From Methylotenera mobilis JLW8 (GTDB lineage: Bacteria > Pseudomonadota > Gammaproteobacteria > Burkholderiales > Methylophilaceae): a stretch of 64,000 bases of DNA. Under the pieces are notes generated by a model, which saw nothing but the letters and a program-made list of their open reading frames with translations, did not search any database and was not told the origin of the DNA. Position numbers and translations under genes: made by a program. Of this stretch, positions 9,447 to 18,715 are shown piece by piece. The first letter of the stretch is position 1. Each line of letters starts with the position of its first letter. The stretch lies in contig NC_012968.1 of assembly GCF_000023705.1 (NCBI RefSeq), positions 1,240,001-1,304,000 of the forward strand. The letters run 5' to 3'.

Positions 9447-10163
9447 ATGATTAATCAAAAAGCAGGCACACTGTATTTTATTCCGGTCACCATGGGTGAA
9501 GACAATATCACCAAGGTATTGCCATCAGAGGTGATCGGAATCGCACAACAATTGGATGAGTTTATCGTAGAAAACGAGAAAACTGCGCGTCATTTCTTAA
9601 GTGCAATTAAACATAGCAAACCAATACGTGAGCTCGTACTTAAACCATTGAACGAGCACACCAGCGATAAAGAACTGCCCGCATTACTGAGTTCACTGAT
9701 AGCAGGTAAAGATGTAGGCTTAATGAGTGAAGCTGGATGCCCTGGTATTGCGGACCCTGGAGCCAAGCTTGCTGCACTAGCCCATCAAAAAGGGATTCGC
9801 ATAGCTCCATTGGTCGGCCCCTCTTCTATCTTACTCAGCCTAATGGCAAGTGGCTTGAATGGACAGCGCTTTACCTTTTTAGGCTATTTACCTAGCGACA
9901 AGGCCGCACGCGTTAATCAGCTCAAAGAAATTGAAAAACGCTCCAAGCAGCAGGAAACCCAAATCTTTATTGAAACACCTTATCGTAACCAGCATATGTT
10001 GGAAGATATACTGAATACATGTCATGGCGAAACTAGGCTGTGTATTGCCTGCAATATTAGCTGTGGCGATGAGTTTATTGTGACTAAGCGTGTGAAAGAG
10101 TGGAAAGCACAGGCACTGCCGGATTTACACAAAAAGCCAACCGTATTTTTATTGTTGGCTTAA
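9447..10163 (+). CDS. Short RsmI-like SAM-dependent methyltransferase (tetrapyrrole methylase fold)
   Basis: Likely a SAM-dependent methyltransferase related to RsmI, the 16S rRNA C1402 2'-O-methyltransferase. The motifs LMSEAGCPGIADPGA and LVGPSSILLSLMASGL are the family's SAM-binding and substrate loops in variant form. At 238 residues it is about 50 shorter than typical RsmI and lacks the C-terminal helical domain. The N-terminus (GTLYFIPVTMGEDN) differs from the usual RsmI opening. It is probably the paralogous short family that coexists with true RsmI, so I do not give the rsmI symbol. It converges with rnhB. Confidence 0.82.
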   Translation: MINQKAGTLYFIPVTMGEDNITKVLPSEVIGIAQQLDEFIVENEKTARHFLSAIKHSKPIRELVLKPLNEHTSDKELPALLSSLIAGKDVGLMSEAGCPGIADPGAKLAALAHQKGIRIAPLVGPSSILLSLMASGLNGQRFTFLGYLPSDKAARVNQLKEIEKRSKQQETQIFIETPYRNQHMLEDILNTCHGETRLCIACNISCGDEFIVTKRVKEWKAQALPDLHKKPTVFLLLA

Positions 10164-10187
10164 TTGGCTTGAACTTAATTACTTGAA

Positions 10188-10787
10188 TTAATAGTTTGGA
10201 ATAAGCGCCCGTACCGGTGCATAGCTGCGCCGGTGCACAGGTGAAACACCATGCTGGCGCAACAATGCCATATGAGCGGCTGTGGGATAGCCTTTATGCT
10301 GTGCAAATCCGTACATGGGATATTGTTGGTCTAGCTCATACAGTGCGGCATCGCGCGCAGTTTTTGCCAAAATAGATGCTGCAGAAATAGCCTGCACTTT
10401 GCTATCCCCTTTTACGATAGCCTCACATGGTAAGCTAATCTTAGGACATTTATTGCCATCTACTTGTACTAGTAACTGCATATTCGTTAAGCTAGCTTGT
10501 ACGGCTTGGCTATTCTGTATCGACTCAATGGCACGCTGCATTGCAAGCAAACTAGCTTGCAATATATTGATCGCATCAATTTCCTCTACGGTGCTGTGAG
10601 CAACTCCCCAAGCTAGGGCATGTGTTTTAATCTCAAGCGCCAAAGCGTCACGCTTTTTTTCACTGAGTTTTTTTGAGTCGGCTAAACCATGAATCGGTTT
10701 TGCCGGATCGAGTATCACAGCTGCCGCGTATACCGCGCCAGCTAGAGGCCCTCGCCCTGCTTCATCTACGCCGCAAATTAACTGCAT
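10188..10787 (-). CDS. rnhB: Ribonuclease HII
   Basis: Cleaves RNA in RNA:DNA hybrids, including single ribonucleotides in DNA. The product begins [16 protein letters not shown], which carries the first two acidic catalytic residues in DEAGRG. It continues with the conserved [13 protein letters not shown] and ILAKTARDA segments, and ends with the family-typical [18 protein letters not shown] place the start at the ATG ending at 10787. An in-frame GTG at 10796, overlapping the lpxB stop as GTGA, is an alternative adding three residues. Position downstream of lpxB is the normal proteobacterial arrangement. Confidence 0.96.
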   Translation of the reverse strand: MQLICGVDEAGRGPLAGAVYAAAVILDPAKPIHGLADSKKLSEKKRDALALEIKTHALAWGVAHSTVEEIDAINILQASLLAMQRAIESIQNSQAVQASLTNMQLLVQVDGNKCPKISLPCEAIVKGDSKVQAISAASILAKTARDAALYELDQQYPMYGFAQHKGYPTAAHMALLRQHGVSPVHRRSYAPVRALIPNY

Positions 10788-10792
10788 GAAAT

Positions 10793-11926
10793 TCACTTTA
10801 GATGCGAAAGCACAGCAATTGCCGCTTTTTCAGCAGTGTTTTGCTTTAATTGATAATGAATGTCAGTAAACTCACTTTTAATCGCGGCAAGTTTCTCTTT
10901 GTCATTCACAAGATCCAGCGCTGTCTGCGCAATTTTTTCAGCAGTGGCATCGTCTTGTAGTAATTCTGGCACTACAAATTTTTCTGCCAGTATGTTAGGT
11001 AAGCCTACATACGGCTGCAAGCGCATGCGTTTAAGCAATTGCCAGCTCATATTAGACATGCGATAGGTAATTACCATTGGCTTTTTGAGCAATGCAGCCT
11101 CAAGCGTCGCTGTACCTGATGCAACAATCACTACGTTCGCTGCTTCCATCGCATCATGTGCATGACCAAATAGTAGCTGAATCGGCAGCGCCTCATGCTC
11201 GTTAAAAATAGCCAGTTCAAAAATACGGCGTGTTTCGCGCGTAATCAACGGCACTAAGAAAATGGCATTAGGCTGCTGTGCGAAAATCTGCTTAGCTGTT
11301 TGCACAAATAAATCTGCATGCTGCTGCACTTCGCTTTGACGGCTACCAGGCAGCATTGCTACAATTAACGCATCTGCATCTAATTTCAGAATCTCACGTG
11401 CACCAGCAACATCCGGCTCTATTGGTAACATGTCAGCCAATGGGTGGCCTACGTAGGCGACAGGGACGCCCTTCTCTTTGTATAAAGCTGGCTCGAAAGG
11501 AAATAGTGCCAACACTTGATTGACTGCTTTCTTGATCTTGTTAATGCGATTCTTACGCCAAGCCCAAATAGATGGACTCACATAATGTATCGTTTTAACA
11601 CCTTTGTTTTTAAGCTTTCTCTCTAGCCAGAAATTAAAATCAGGCGCATCAATGCCAATAAACAAATCTGGAGGGTCACTTAAAAAATGATTGAGTAATT
11701 CGCGGCGTAGCTTGAGTAAGCCCCACAAATGCTTAATCACCTCGAGATAACCTCTTACAGAAAGCCGCTCAATTGGGTAAAGTGATTTAGCGCCCTCGCT
11801 GATCATTTTAGGTCCAGCGATACCGACAAACTCAATATCAGAACGTTTTTGTTTAAGTGCTTGTATCAGATGACTACCAAGTAGATCACCTGAGGCTTCT
11901 CCAGCCACGATGCCAATTCTAATCAT
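10793..11926 (-). CDS. lpxB: Lipid-A-disaccharide synthase
   Basis: Joins UDP-2,3-diacylglucosamine and lipid X to give the lipid A disaccharide at the inner membrane's cytoplasmic face. The 377-residue glycosyltransferase begins [19 protein letters not shown], the LpxB signature. It contains [25 protein letters not shown] and ALLPGSR-like [11 protein letters not shown], all family landmarks. It follows lpxA by 12 bases and runs into rnhB with a few bases of overlap. Assignment is secure. Confidence 0.98.
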   Translation of the reverse strand: MIRIGIVAGEASGDLLGSHLIQALKQKRSDIEFVGIAGPKMISEGAKSLYPIERLSVRGYLEVIKHLWGLLKLRRELLNHFLSDPPDLFIGIDAPDFNFWLERKLKNKGVKTIHYVSPSIWAWRKNRINKIKKAVNQVLALFPFEPALYKEKGVPVAYVGHPLADMLPIEPDVAGAREILKLDADALIVAMLPGSRQSEVQQHADLFVQTAKQIFAQQPNAIFLVPLITRETRRIFELAIFNEHEALPIQLLFGHAHDAMEAANVVIVASGTATLEAALLKKPMVITYRMSNMSWQLLKRMRLQPYVGLPNILAEKFVVPELLQDDATAEKIAQTALDLVNDKEKLAAIKSEFTDIHYQLKQNTAEKAAIAVLSHLK

Positions 11927-11938
11927 AATATTGCGCGA

Positions 11939-12721
11939 TTAACGGACAATGCCGCGAGTAGATACATTCAGAAAATCAGTTAACAGTCCAATTTCTGGTG
12001 TTTTTGATAGCATGGCTTCTAGTTCAACTTTAGCTTCTTCTAAAGTTAAGCCTTTGCGATACAACGCTTTATAAGCACGTTTGATTTGCAAAATGCTTTC
12101 AGGTGAGAAGCCACGGCGTTTGAGACCTTCAGCGTTGATACCATGCGGTTTTGCATCGTAACCAGCGGCTGTCACATAAGGTGGAATATCTTTAAACACC
12201 ACAGAACCGACAGCGGTAATCACATGCGAGCCAATTTTGCAGAACTGATGTACCAGTGTAAACCCGCCTAAAATCGCGTAGTCGTGCATGTCCACGTGAC
12301 CTGCCAGCGATGAGTTGTTGGCCAAAATAGTGTGATTACCTACCTGGCAATCATGCGCAATATGTACGTATGCCATGATCCAGTTATCGTTGCCAATTTT
12401 TGTAGTGCCTTTGTCCTGCACCGTGCCACGATTAAAAGTACAGAACTCACGAATGGTATTGTTATCGCCAATCTCAAGTAGTGTTGGCTCGCCTTTGTAT
12501 TTCTTATCCTGAGGCGCTTCACCTAGCGATGAATACTGAAAAATTTGGTTATTTTTGCCAATAGTTGTTGGACCATTAATCGCAACATGGCTAGCTACGC
12601 GCGTGCCTGCATCAATTTTTACTTGCGGCCCAATAACAGTATACGCGCCTACTTCAACGCTGGAGTCCAACTCGGCTGAGGCATCTATGATGGCGGTTGG
12701 ATGAATTTTTGCAGTATGCAT
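11939..12721 (-). CDS. lpxA: UDP-N-acetylglucosamine acyltransferase
   Basis: First step of lipid A synthesis: transfers a 3-hydroxyacyl chain from ACP to UDP-GlcNAc. The 260-residue product has the left-handed beta-helix hexapeptide repeats from residue 1 to about 185. The catalytic histidine lies in HIAHDCQVG, and the C-terminal helical part contains GLKRRGFSPESI and ends in STRGIVR. I chose the ATG at 12719-12721 (MHTAKIHPTAI), which matches the family start. An in-frame GTG four codons upstream is possible. It lies between fabZ and lpxB as in other proteobacteria. Confidence 0.97.
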   Translation of the reverse strand: MHTAKIHPTAIIDASAELDSSVEVGAYTVIGPQVKIDAGTRVASHVAINGPTTIGKNNQIFQYSSLGEAPQDKKYKGEPTLLEIGDNNTIREFCTFNRGTVQDKGTTKIGNDNWIMAYVHIAHDCQVGNHTILANNSSLAGHVDMHDYAILGGFTLVHQFCKIGSHVITAVGSVVFKDIPPYVTAAGYDAKPHGINAEGLKRRGFSPESILQIKRAYKALYRKGLTLEEAKVELEAMLSKTPEIGLLTDFLNVSTRGIVR

Positions 12722-12769
12722 TTTTGACTTCACTTATTCTTTGTGTGCGATATAGCGCTAATGATTAGC

Positions 12770-13240
12770 TTACTTTTCAATTGCTTTTAATATGCACATC
12801 ATTTGCGCCTCAGCCACAACTGTACCATCTACAGTGGCAACGCCTGAATATTTCCAGATACCTTTCAGAATGCGGTCAATTTTTACGTTCAGTACAATTT
12901 GATCGCCAGGTGACACTGGTTTTTTAAAGCGTGCGCTATCAATCCCTGCAAAATAATAAACAGAGTCATCTGTAGGTTTGGTGTCCATGGTTTTGAACGA
13001 CAAGATGGCAGCGGCTTGTGCCATGGCTTCAACAATCAAAACGCCAGGCATGACTGGGTGATATGGGAAGTGTCCAGGAAAGTAAGGCTCATTCACACTG
13101 ACGTTTTTAATGGCGGTGATTTCCTTACCCAACTCTAGAGACAGCACGCGATCAACCAATACAAATGGATAACGATGCGGCAAATGCTCTAAAATTTCAT
13201 GAATATCCATACTAGTAGTAGCGGTTGCATTATTAGTCAT
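12770..13240 (-). CDS. fabZ: 3-hydroxyacyl-ACP dehydratase FabZ
   Basis: Dehydrates 3-hydroxyacyl-ACP in fatty acid elongation. The 156-residue hotdog-fold protein contains [14 protein letters not shown]. The catalytic His56 is in FPGHFP and Glu70 is in LIVEAMAQ, followed by [19 protein letters not shown]. An internal ATG at codon 11 could be the true start, since family homology begins near MDIHEIL. It sits between lpxD and lpxA, linking lipid A and fatty acid synthesis in one transcript. Confidence 0.97.
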   Translation of the reverse strand: MTNNATATTSMDIHEILEHLPHRYPFVLVDRVLSLELGKEITAIKNVSVNEPYFPGHFPYHPVMPGVLIVEAMAQAAAILSFKTMDTKPTDDSVYYFAGIDSARFKKPVSPGDQIVLNVKIDRILKGIWKYSGVATVDGTVVAEAQMMCILKAIEK

Positions 13241-13297
13241 ATTAATCTCGGTTTACTTCTTTAAAGAGTTTTATTGTTAATTTGTGAAATTTGTCTA

Positions 13298-14332
13298 TTA
13301 CTTTGTTTTTAAAAAACTAATTTCAGCTTCAAGTTGTTTAATTCTTGCGGAAAAGTCATCTAAGTGACGAATTTTTGCCGCAGTGTTGAGCCATGCCTTA
13401 TGTGTCTGGAAAGGCATCAGCGCTGTGTACGTATCAGCCGTTGCCAATGAGCGCGTAATCATGCTTCCAGGTGAAATCGTTACGTGATCAGCAATTTCAA
13501 GATGGCCTAGAATCATGGCTGCGCCACCTATTTTACAGTGTTTACCTATACGTGCACTGCCTGCTACACCAACACAACCAGCAATGACAGTATGCGCGCC
13601 AATGACGCAGTTATGTCCGATTTGAATCAGGTTATCTAGCTTGACACCTTCTTCGATAATCGTGTCATCAATCGCACCGCGGTCAACCGTCGTATTGGCG
13701 CCAATGTCGACATTGGCATGAATCACTACGCGCCCTACTTGCGGGATTTTGAGCCATTTTCCGGCTTCCTCAGCATAGCCAAAACCATCTGAGCCAATAA
13801 TCACACCCGAAAATATATGGCAATTTTCGCCAATTTCGCAATGATGTTTAATGACCACGTTGGGTTCTAAGCGCGTTCTTGCTGCAATCTTTACATCATT
13901 TTCAATCACGCAACCACTAGTGATAACCACGTGCTCGCCTAGCGTTACATTTTCACCAATCACAACGAGTGAACCTATGCTGCAGGAAGCTGGAATTTGG
14001 GCAGACGCATGAATGACAGCAGTTTTATGCAGGCCAGTAGGCGCGACAGCTAATGGATTTAGAAAGGCGGATAGTTTTGCAAAGTACGCGTAAGGATTAT
14101 CAACGATAATCTTTGGTTGTGTCGTGAGGTTGGCATGTGCTTCTTTCATGATAAAAGCACTAGCTTTACTATCAGCTAGCGCCTTTTGGTACTTACTATC
14201 ATTGAAGAAACTAATAGAGCCTGCTTGCGCATTTGCAATCGAAGACACTCTACTGATTAAAACACTGCCATCGCCTACAACATGACCACCTAGCGCACTA
14301 ACAATATCGTTAAGTGAGTATTGCTGACCCAT
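13298..14332 (-). CDS. lpxD: UDP-3-O-(3-hydroxyacyl)glucosamine N-acyltransferase
   Basis: Adds the N-linked hydroxyacyl chain during lipid A synthesis. Of the 344 residues, about the first 100 form the uridine-binding domain (SLNDIVSALGGHVVGDGS). Hexapeptide repeats follow, with the family's IIGSDGFGYAEEAGKW and IGANTTVDRGAIDDT, then LIQIGHNCVIG with the catalytic histidine. The C-terminal helix ends in ARIKQLEAEISFLKTK. It follows skp by about 40 bases in the bamA-skp-lpxD-fabZ-lpxA-lpxB order. Confidence 0.98.
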   Translation of the reverse strand: MGQQYSLNDIVSALGGHVVGDGSVLISRVSSIANAQAGSISFFNDSKYQKALADSKASAFIMKEAHANLTTQPKIIVDNPYAYFAKLSAFLNPLAVAPTGLHKTAVIHASAQIPASCSIGSLVVIGENVTLGEHVVITSGCVIENDVKIAARTRLEPNVVIKHHCEIGENCHIFSGVIIGSDGFGYAEEAGKWLKIPQVGRVVIHANVDIGANTTVDRGAIDDTIIEEGVKLDNLIQIGHNCVIGAHTVIAGCVGVAGSARIGKHCKIGGAAMILGHLEIADHVTISPGSMITRSLATADTYTALMPFQTHKAWLNTAAKIRHLDDFSARIKQLEAEISFLKTK

Positions 14333-14370
14333 GCTTTAGCTCGAAAATATGACGTTATCAAACAAATTGC

Positions 14371-14874
14371 TTATTTCTTACCCAGCAATTTTAATACCTT
14401 GTCTGTAATGTCAATTTTTTTGCTGGCGTAAGCAACTCCGCTGTATACAACCAAATCGTAACCTTCAGCTTCAGATACTGATTGAACGGCTTTGTTAATA
14501 CGGTCTTGCAAAGAGCCTAGCTCTTCGTTTTTACGTAAATTGATATCTTCACGTAATTCACGTTGTTTACGTTGGAATTCAATTTTAATATTTTGTGCAT
14601 CGCGCTCTTTGCTGCGGCGCTCTGATTCAGAAAGCGTTAAACCTTCTTTATCTAACACGGTTTCAATATCCTTAATTTGCTTAGCCATACGCTCAAGCTC
14701 TTGTGAACGCGGACTAAATTCTTTTTCTAATTTTTTGCCGCTCTCAGCCGTCTGTGGTGCGTCTTGCAAAATTTTATCCACTTGTACATAACCAACTTTT
14801 AACTCTGCCGATTGAGCACTTGCTGCGAATGTGATTAAGCTTGCAACTAATAAACTTTTTAAAAACTGACTCAA
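14371..14874 (-). CDS. skp: Periplasmic chaperone Skp/OmpH
   Basis: Periplasmic holdase that escorts unfolded outer-membrane proteins to the BAM complex. The 167-residue product has a signal peptide ending near FAASAQSAE. A highly charged helical stretch with heptad character occupies about residues 40-120 and forms the tentacles of the trimer. The family start of the mature part, LKVGYVQVDKIL, is present. The start is TTG with GGAGA seven bases upstream. It lies directly downstream of bamA, the classic arrangement. Confidence 0.93.
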   Translation of the reverse strand: MSQFLKSLLVASLITFAASAQSAELKVGYVQVDKILQDAPQTAESGKKLEKEFSPRSQELERMAKQIKDIETVLDKEGLTLSESERRSKERDAQNIKIEFQRKQRELREDINLRKNEELGSLQDRINKAVQSVSEAEGYDLVVYSGVAYASKKIDITDKVLKLLGKK

Positions 14875-14981
14875 TTAATTTCTCCTAACGCGGTACCGGA
14901 CATATGTGCATCATTATGCCATAAGACATTCAATCGAATAAGCGGCTAGGCTGTATTCGATTGAATTATGTATAAATCTCT

Positions 14982-17306
14982 TTAGAACTGTTGTCCCAAC
15001 TGGAACTGGATAGTCTGTGTATTATCACCTGGTTTGCTATTTAATGGTTTAGCAAACACTAGTTTCAATGGGCCAAACGGCGAAACCCAGCTTAAGCCTA
15101 GACCTGTTGAATAGCGTAACTCACCAAAATCATAAGAGTCATTGGCGCCAAAAACATTACCAGCGTCAGCAAACACGCTCATTCTAAACTGTTTCGAGTC
15201 TTTTAAGCCCGGAATGGGAACATATAACTCCGCATTACCCAGCATGCGCTTAGTACCACCTAAAGCAAAATCGTTACCGGTAGTAGAGTCGATGCCCCTA
15301 GGTCCCAATGAGCCATTGGTATAGCCTCTGACAGAGTTAACGCCACCCATGTAGAAGTTTTTAAAGAATGGATAGTTTTTATTGCCATAGGAGTCAGCAT
15401 AGCCAATCTCGCCGTTTAGCATCAAGGTGTAGCCGGTAAGTAATTCTTTAAACCATGCATGCTTGTAATCTATTTTGTAATACTCTAAATCAAGCACTGG
15501 GATAGTAACCTCGCCAGACAATCGTTGTAACACCCCTTTGGTGGTAAACATAATGCTATCTCTAGAATCATGCGTCCAGCCTGCACTCGCTACAATAGAA
15601 TTGCTGCTACAACCGCTGGCCTTATCACAGAAGTCCTTATACTGCTGCGGGCTTTGTGAGGTTAAATCCACCGATGTAAAGTCAGCAGCAAGGCCAAAGT
15701 TAACACCGTCACGCTCATTTAACGGGATGCCAAATCGAACACCACCGCCATAAGATGAGGTGCTGTAAGTACCGATATTAAGTGAACTAGTATTCACGTC
15801 ACGACGATATAAATCGATACCTCGACTAACACCATCCGGTGTGAAATAAGGATCGGTGTATGAAAGGGAGTAAGTGGTATTGACTTTACCCGTATTTACT
15901 TGAGCACTGACACGGTTACCTGTACCTAAGAAGTTATTCTGATTAACGGTAATACCGAATACCACACCCTCGTTACTAGACAAACCGGCACCAAACTGTA
16001 CGCTGCCCGTAGATTTTTCTGTCACACTAATATTTAAATCAACCTGATCGGCAGTGCCAGCCACTGCGGGGGTTTCTACATTGACATCAGAGAAAAAGTC
16101 TGTACGAGTAATACGCTCTTTTGAACGGTTAATTTTATTTGACGCATACCAAGCAGACTCGAGTTGACGTACTTCACGGCGAATTACTTCATCACGCGTA
16201 CGCGTGTTGCCAACCACGTTGATACGTCTTACGTATACACGCTTGCCAGGATCAACAAAAAAGGTAAAGGCGGCAGTATGCTGTTCTTTGTTGATGTCTG
16301 GCACTGGATTCACATTTGAGAATGCATAACCATCATTACTTAATCTATCACTGATTGCTTTGCTTGTTTGCGTCACTTTCTCACGGCTAAACGTATCCCC
16401 AGCCTGCACCTGAATCAATTGACGCAACTCATCTTCAGGCACCAGTGTTTCGCCAGCTAACTTCACTTCTGAAATCGTGTACTTTTCACCTTCAGTAATA
16501 TTAATAGTGATGTAGATATCTTTTTTATCTGGGGTAATCGATACCTGTGTTGAATCGATATTAAACTCAAGATAGCCTTGGTTCATATAAAACGAGCGCA
16601 AGGCCTCTAAATCGGCATTTAGCTTTTGCTTGGAGTATTGGTCATCTTTATTCCACCAACTCATCCAGTTAGGGGTAGTCAGCAAAAACTGCGCTCGAAG
16701 ATCCTCAATGGTGTAGGCCTTGTTGCCAACGATATTAATATCGCGAATCTTGGAAACCGCGCCCTCTTCAATATCGAAACGTACAGCAACACGGTTACGT
16801 TCCAATGGCGTCACCACTGTTTTTACCGTAGCGCCATATTTACCTTGTGATAAGTACTGGCGTTTAATTTCCTGCTCAGCACGGTCTAGTTGCGATTTGT
16901 CAAAAATCTGGCTCTCAGCAATACCAATTTGCTTTAAGCCCTCTTTCATTTTGTCGGTGGGGAATGATTTATTGCCGCTGAATTCAATTTGTGCAATAGC
17001 TGCGCGCTCTTGCACCGTCACAATCAGCACGTTGTTTTCGGCTTCAATACGTACATCCTTGAAAAAGCCTGTGCTGTATAACGACTTAATGGCTTGTGAT
17101 GCAAGGTCATCATCCATGATCTCGCCAACTTTAACCGGCAGATGACTAAATACTGTACCAGCTTCTGTTCTCTGAATACCTTCTACTCGAATATCTTTCA
17201 CTTGAAATGGTTCAAGCGCCATCACTGAGCCAGCATACAAGCTTGAGACCAGCAACAACATAGATTTAAGTTTTAATTTAGGGTATTTCAAATTTTGAAT
17301 TGCCAT
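14982..17306 (-). CDS. bamA: Outer membrane protein assembly factor BamA
   Basis: Central beta-barrel of the BAM complex that inserts proteins into the outer membrane. The 774-residue product has a signal peptide (MLLLVSSLYAGSVMA) and then five POTRA domains up to about residue 420, the first opening FQVKDIRVEGIQRTEAGTVF. A C-terminal 16-strand barrel follows. The lid-loop landmark SVRGYTNGSLGPRG is present, and the protein ends in Phe (QLGQQF), as BAM substrates do. It lies four bases after rseP and before skp. Confidence 0.98.
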   Translation of the reverse strand: MAIQNLKYPKLKLKSMLLLVSSLYAGSVMALEPFQVKDIRVEGIQRTEAGTVFSHLPVKVGEIMDDDLASQAIKSLYSTGFFKDVRIEAENNVLIVTVQERAAIAQIEFSGNKSFPTDKMKEGLKQIGIAESQIFDKSQLDRAEQEIKRQYLSQGKYGATVKTVVTPLERNRVAVRFDIEEGAVSKIRDINIVGNKAYTIEDLRAQFLLTTPNWMSWWNKDDQYSKQKLNADLEALRSFYMNQGYLEFNIDSTQVSITPDKKDIYITINITEGEKYTISEVKLAGETLVPEDELRQLIQVQAGDTFSREKVTQTSKAISDRLSNDGYAFSNVNPVPDINKEQHTAAFTFFVDPGKRVYVRRINVVGNTRTRDEVIRREVRQLESAWYASNKINRSKERITRTDFFSDVNVETPAVAGTADQVDLNISVTEKSTGSVQFGAGLSSNEGVVFGITVNQNNFLGTGNRVSAQVNTGKVNTTYSLSYTDPYFTPDGVSRGIDLYRRDVNTSSLNIGTYSTSSYGGGVRFGIPLNERDGVNFGLAADFTSVDLTSQSPQQYKDFCDKASGCSSNSIVASAGWTHDSRDSIMFTTKGVLQRLSGEVTIPVLDLEYYKIDYKHAWFKELLTGYTLMLNGEIGYADSYGNKNYPFFKNFYMGGVNSVRGYTNGSLGPRGIDSTTGNDFALGGTKRMLGNAELYVPIPGLKDSKQFRMSVFADAGNVFGANDSYDFGELRYSTGLGLSWVSPFGPLKLVFAKPLNSKPGDNTQTIQFQLGQQF

Positions 17307-17310
17307 TCAA

Positions 17311-18678
17311 TCAGCCTGTTATTAATCTATTTATATCGTTATAGAACGCCAAAACCATCATAAACGCGAGAATCAGTACGCCTATTCTTTGCCCTATACT
17401 CATTACGGCTTCAGATACAGGGCGTCCTGTAAAAAATTCAACCATATAATACATGAAATGCCCACCATCTAGTATGGGAATCGGTAATAGATTAAGCACT
17501 CCGATGCTAATACTGATCAGCGCCAGAAAGCCGATAAAAGCCTTAATACCCATATTTGCACTTTGTCCGGCATAGCTGGCAATCGTCACTGGGCCACTCA
17601 TGCCCTTCCAAGACACGTTACCTATCAACATATTACCCATCATCTTTAGGCTAAATGCCGCTGTGTCCCATGTTTTGTCTATGGCCTTTAGCATGGCGCC
17701 AGCAACTGAGTAATGAGTGGTAACGAAAAGTTTGTCTAACTCACTTTGCGGCGTGTTAAAGCCAGCGCCAATGCGGCCTACTTTCTCACCATTTTCCTCT
17801 ATGAGCTCCGGTGTGATATTCAGCCGAATTGGCTGGCCGTTGCGCTCTACTATCAATGTTATTGGTGTTTCTGGATGCGACCTAATTTCTTTAACAAAGG
17901 CTTCCCAATCGTTAACCTTTATTTGATTAAGCTCAAGCACTAAATCCTTAGTTTTTAAGCCCGCTTTTTCTGCTGGACTACCTGCAGTCACTTCTCCAAT
18001 TTCAGCAGGGATAGCTGGCATTGCAACCAAAAATCCGATTTTTTCTAATATGTCTTGCTTCTCATCTTCCAAGTTAATATTGGACACATTGAGATGGTAG
18101 AGTTTGATTTCGTTTTGTTGGGTGATTGTTTGTACTTCAATGTCAGCTTTCTTGAGTGACTCTTTTAATAGAGCCCAGCGGACATCTTGCCAACTAGTCA
18201 CACTTTGCTGGTTGATCGTTTGAACTACCTCACCAACTTGCAGTTGCTGCATTGCTGCGGGGCTGTTATCTACCAGCTTGCCAATGACTGGCTTCATCCC
18301 GACTACGCCAGCCATGAATAAAACCCAGTACAGTAAAATGGCAAGTAATAAGTTAGCAACGGGGCCAGCAAGTACGATTGCCATGCGCTTACCCAAGCTT
18401 TGCCTATTCAGTGCACGCGACATGTCTTGATCACTAGCCTGCGTAGCATCTGATAGCGGTTCTTCCCCAAACATTTTTACATACCCACCTAGCGGAATTG
18501 CTGCAATCACATACTCGGTTTGGTCTTTACCAAATTTTCTACTCCAAAGCGGATGGCCGAAGCCTATAGAAAATTTAAGTACTTTTACACCGCACCATCT
18601 GGCCACTTGAAAGTGTCCATACTCATGTACCGTGACTACGATACCTATGGTCAGTATAAAAGCGAGTGTTGTTAGCAT
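17311..18678 (-). CDS. rseP: RIP site-2 zinc metalloprotease RseP
   Basis: Intramembrane protease that cleaves anti-sigma factors and remnant signal peptides. The 455 residues show the zinc-binding HEYGH motif (His18, Glu19, His22) in the first membrane helix. Two PDZ domains lie at about residues 115-200 and 210-290, the second with AGSPAEKAGLKTKDLVLEL. The C-terminal NLLPIPILDGGHF carries the third ligand Asp. Neighbours dxr and bamA match the normal E. coli-like order. Confidence 0.97.
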   Translation of the reverse strand: MLTTLAFILTIGIVVTVHEYGHFQVARWCGVKVLKFSIGFGHPLWSRKFGKDQTEYVIAAIPLGGYVKMFGEEPLSDATQASDQDMSRALNRQSLGKRMAIVLAGPVANLLLAILLYWVLFMAGVVGMKPVIGKLVDNSPAAMQQLQVGEVVQTINQQSVTSWQDVRWALLKESLKKADIEVQTITQQNEIKLYHLNVSNINLEDEKQDILEKIGFLVAMPAIPAEIGEVTAGSPAEKAGLKTKDLVLELNQIKVNDWEAFVKEIRSHPETPITLIVERNGQPIRLNITPELIEENGEKVGRIGAGFNTPQSELDKLFVTTHYSVAGAMLKAIDKTWDTAAFSLKMMGNMLIGNVSWKGMSGPVTIASYAGQSANMGIKAFIGFLALISISIGVLNLLPIPILDGGHFMYYMVEFFTGRPVSEAVMSIGQRIGVLILAFMMVLAFYNDINRLITG

Positions 18679-18715
18679 GTGGGCAGTTTATGTCGATAAA
18701 ATATGTGGGATGGCA

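Noticed and set aside
16720-17145. 141-codon plus-strand ORF opposite bamA
   Set aside because: It lies entirely within bamA, and its composition is what is expected of a shadow frame.
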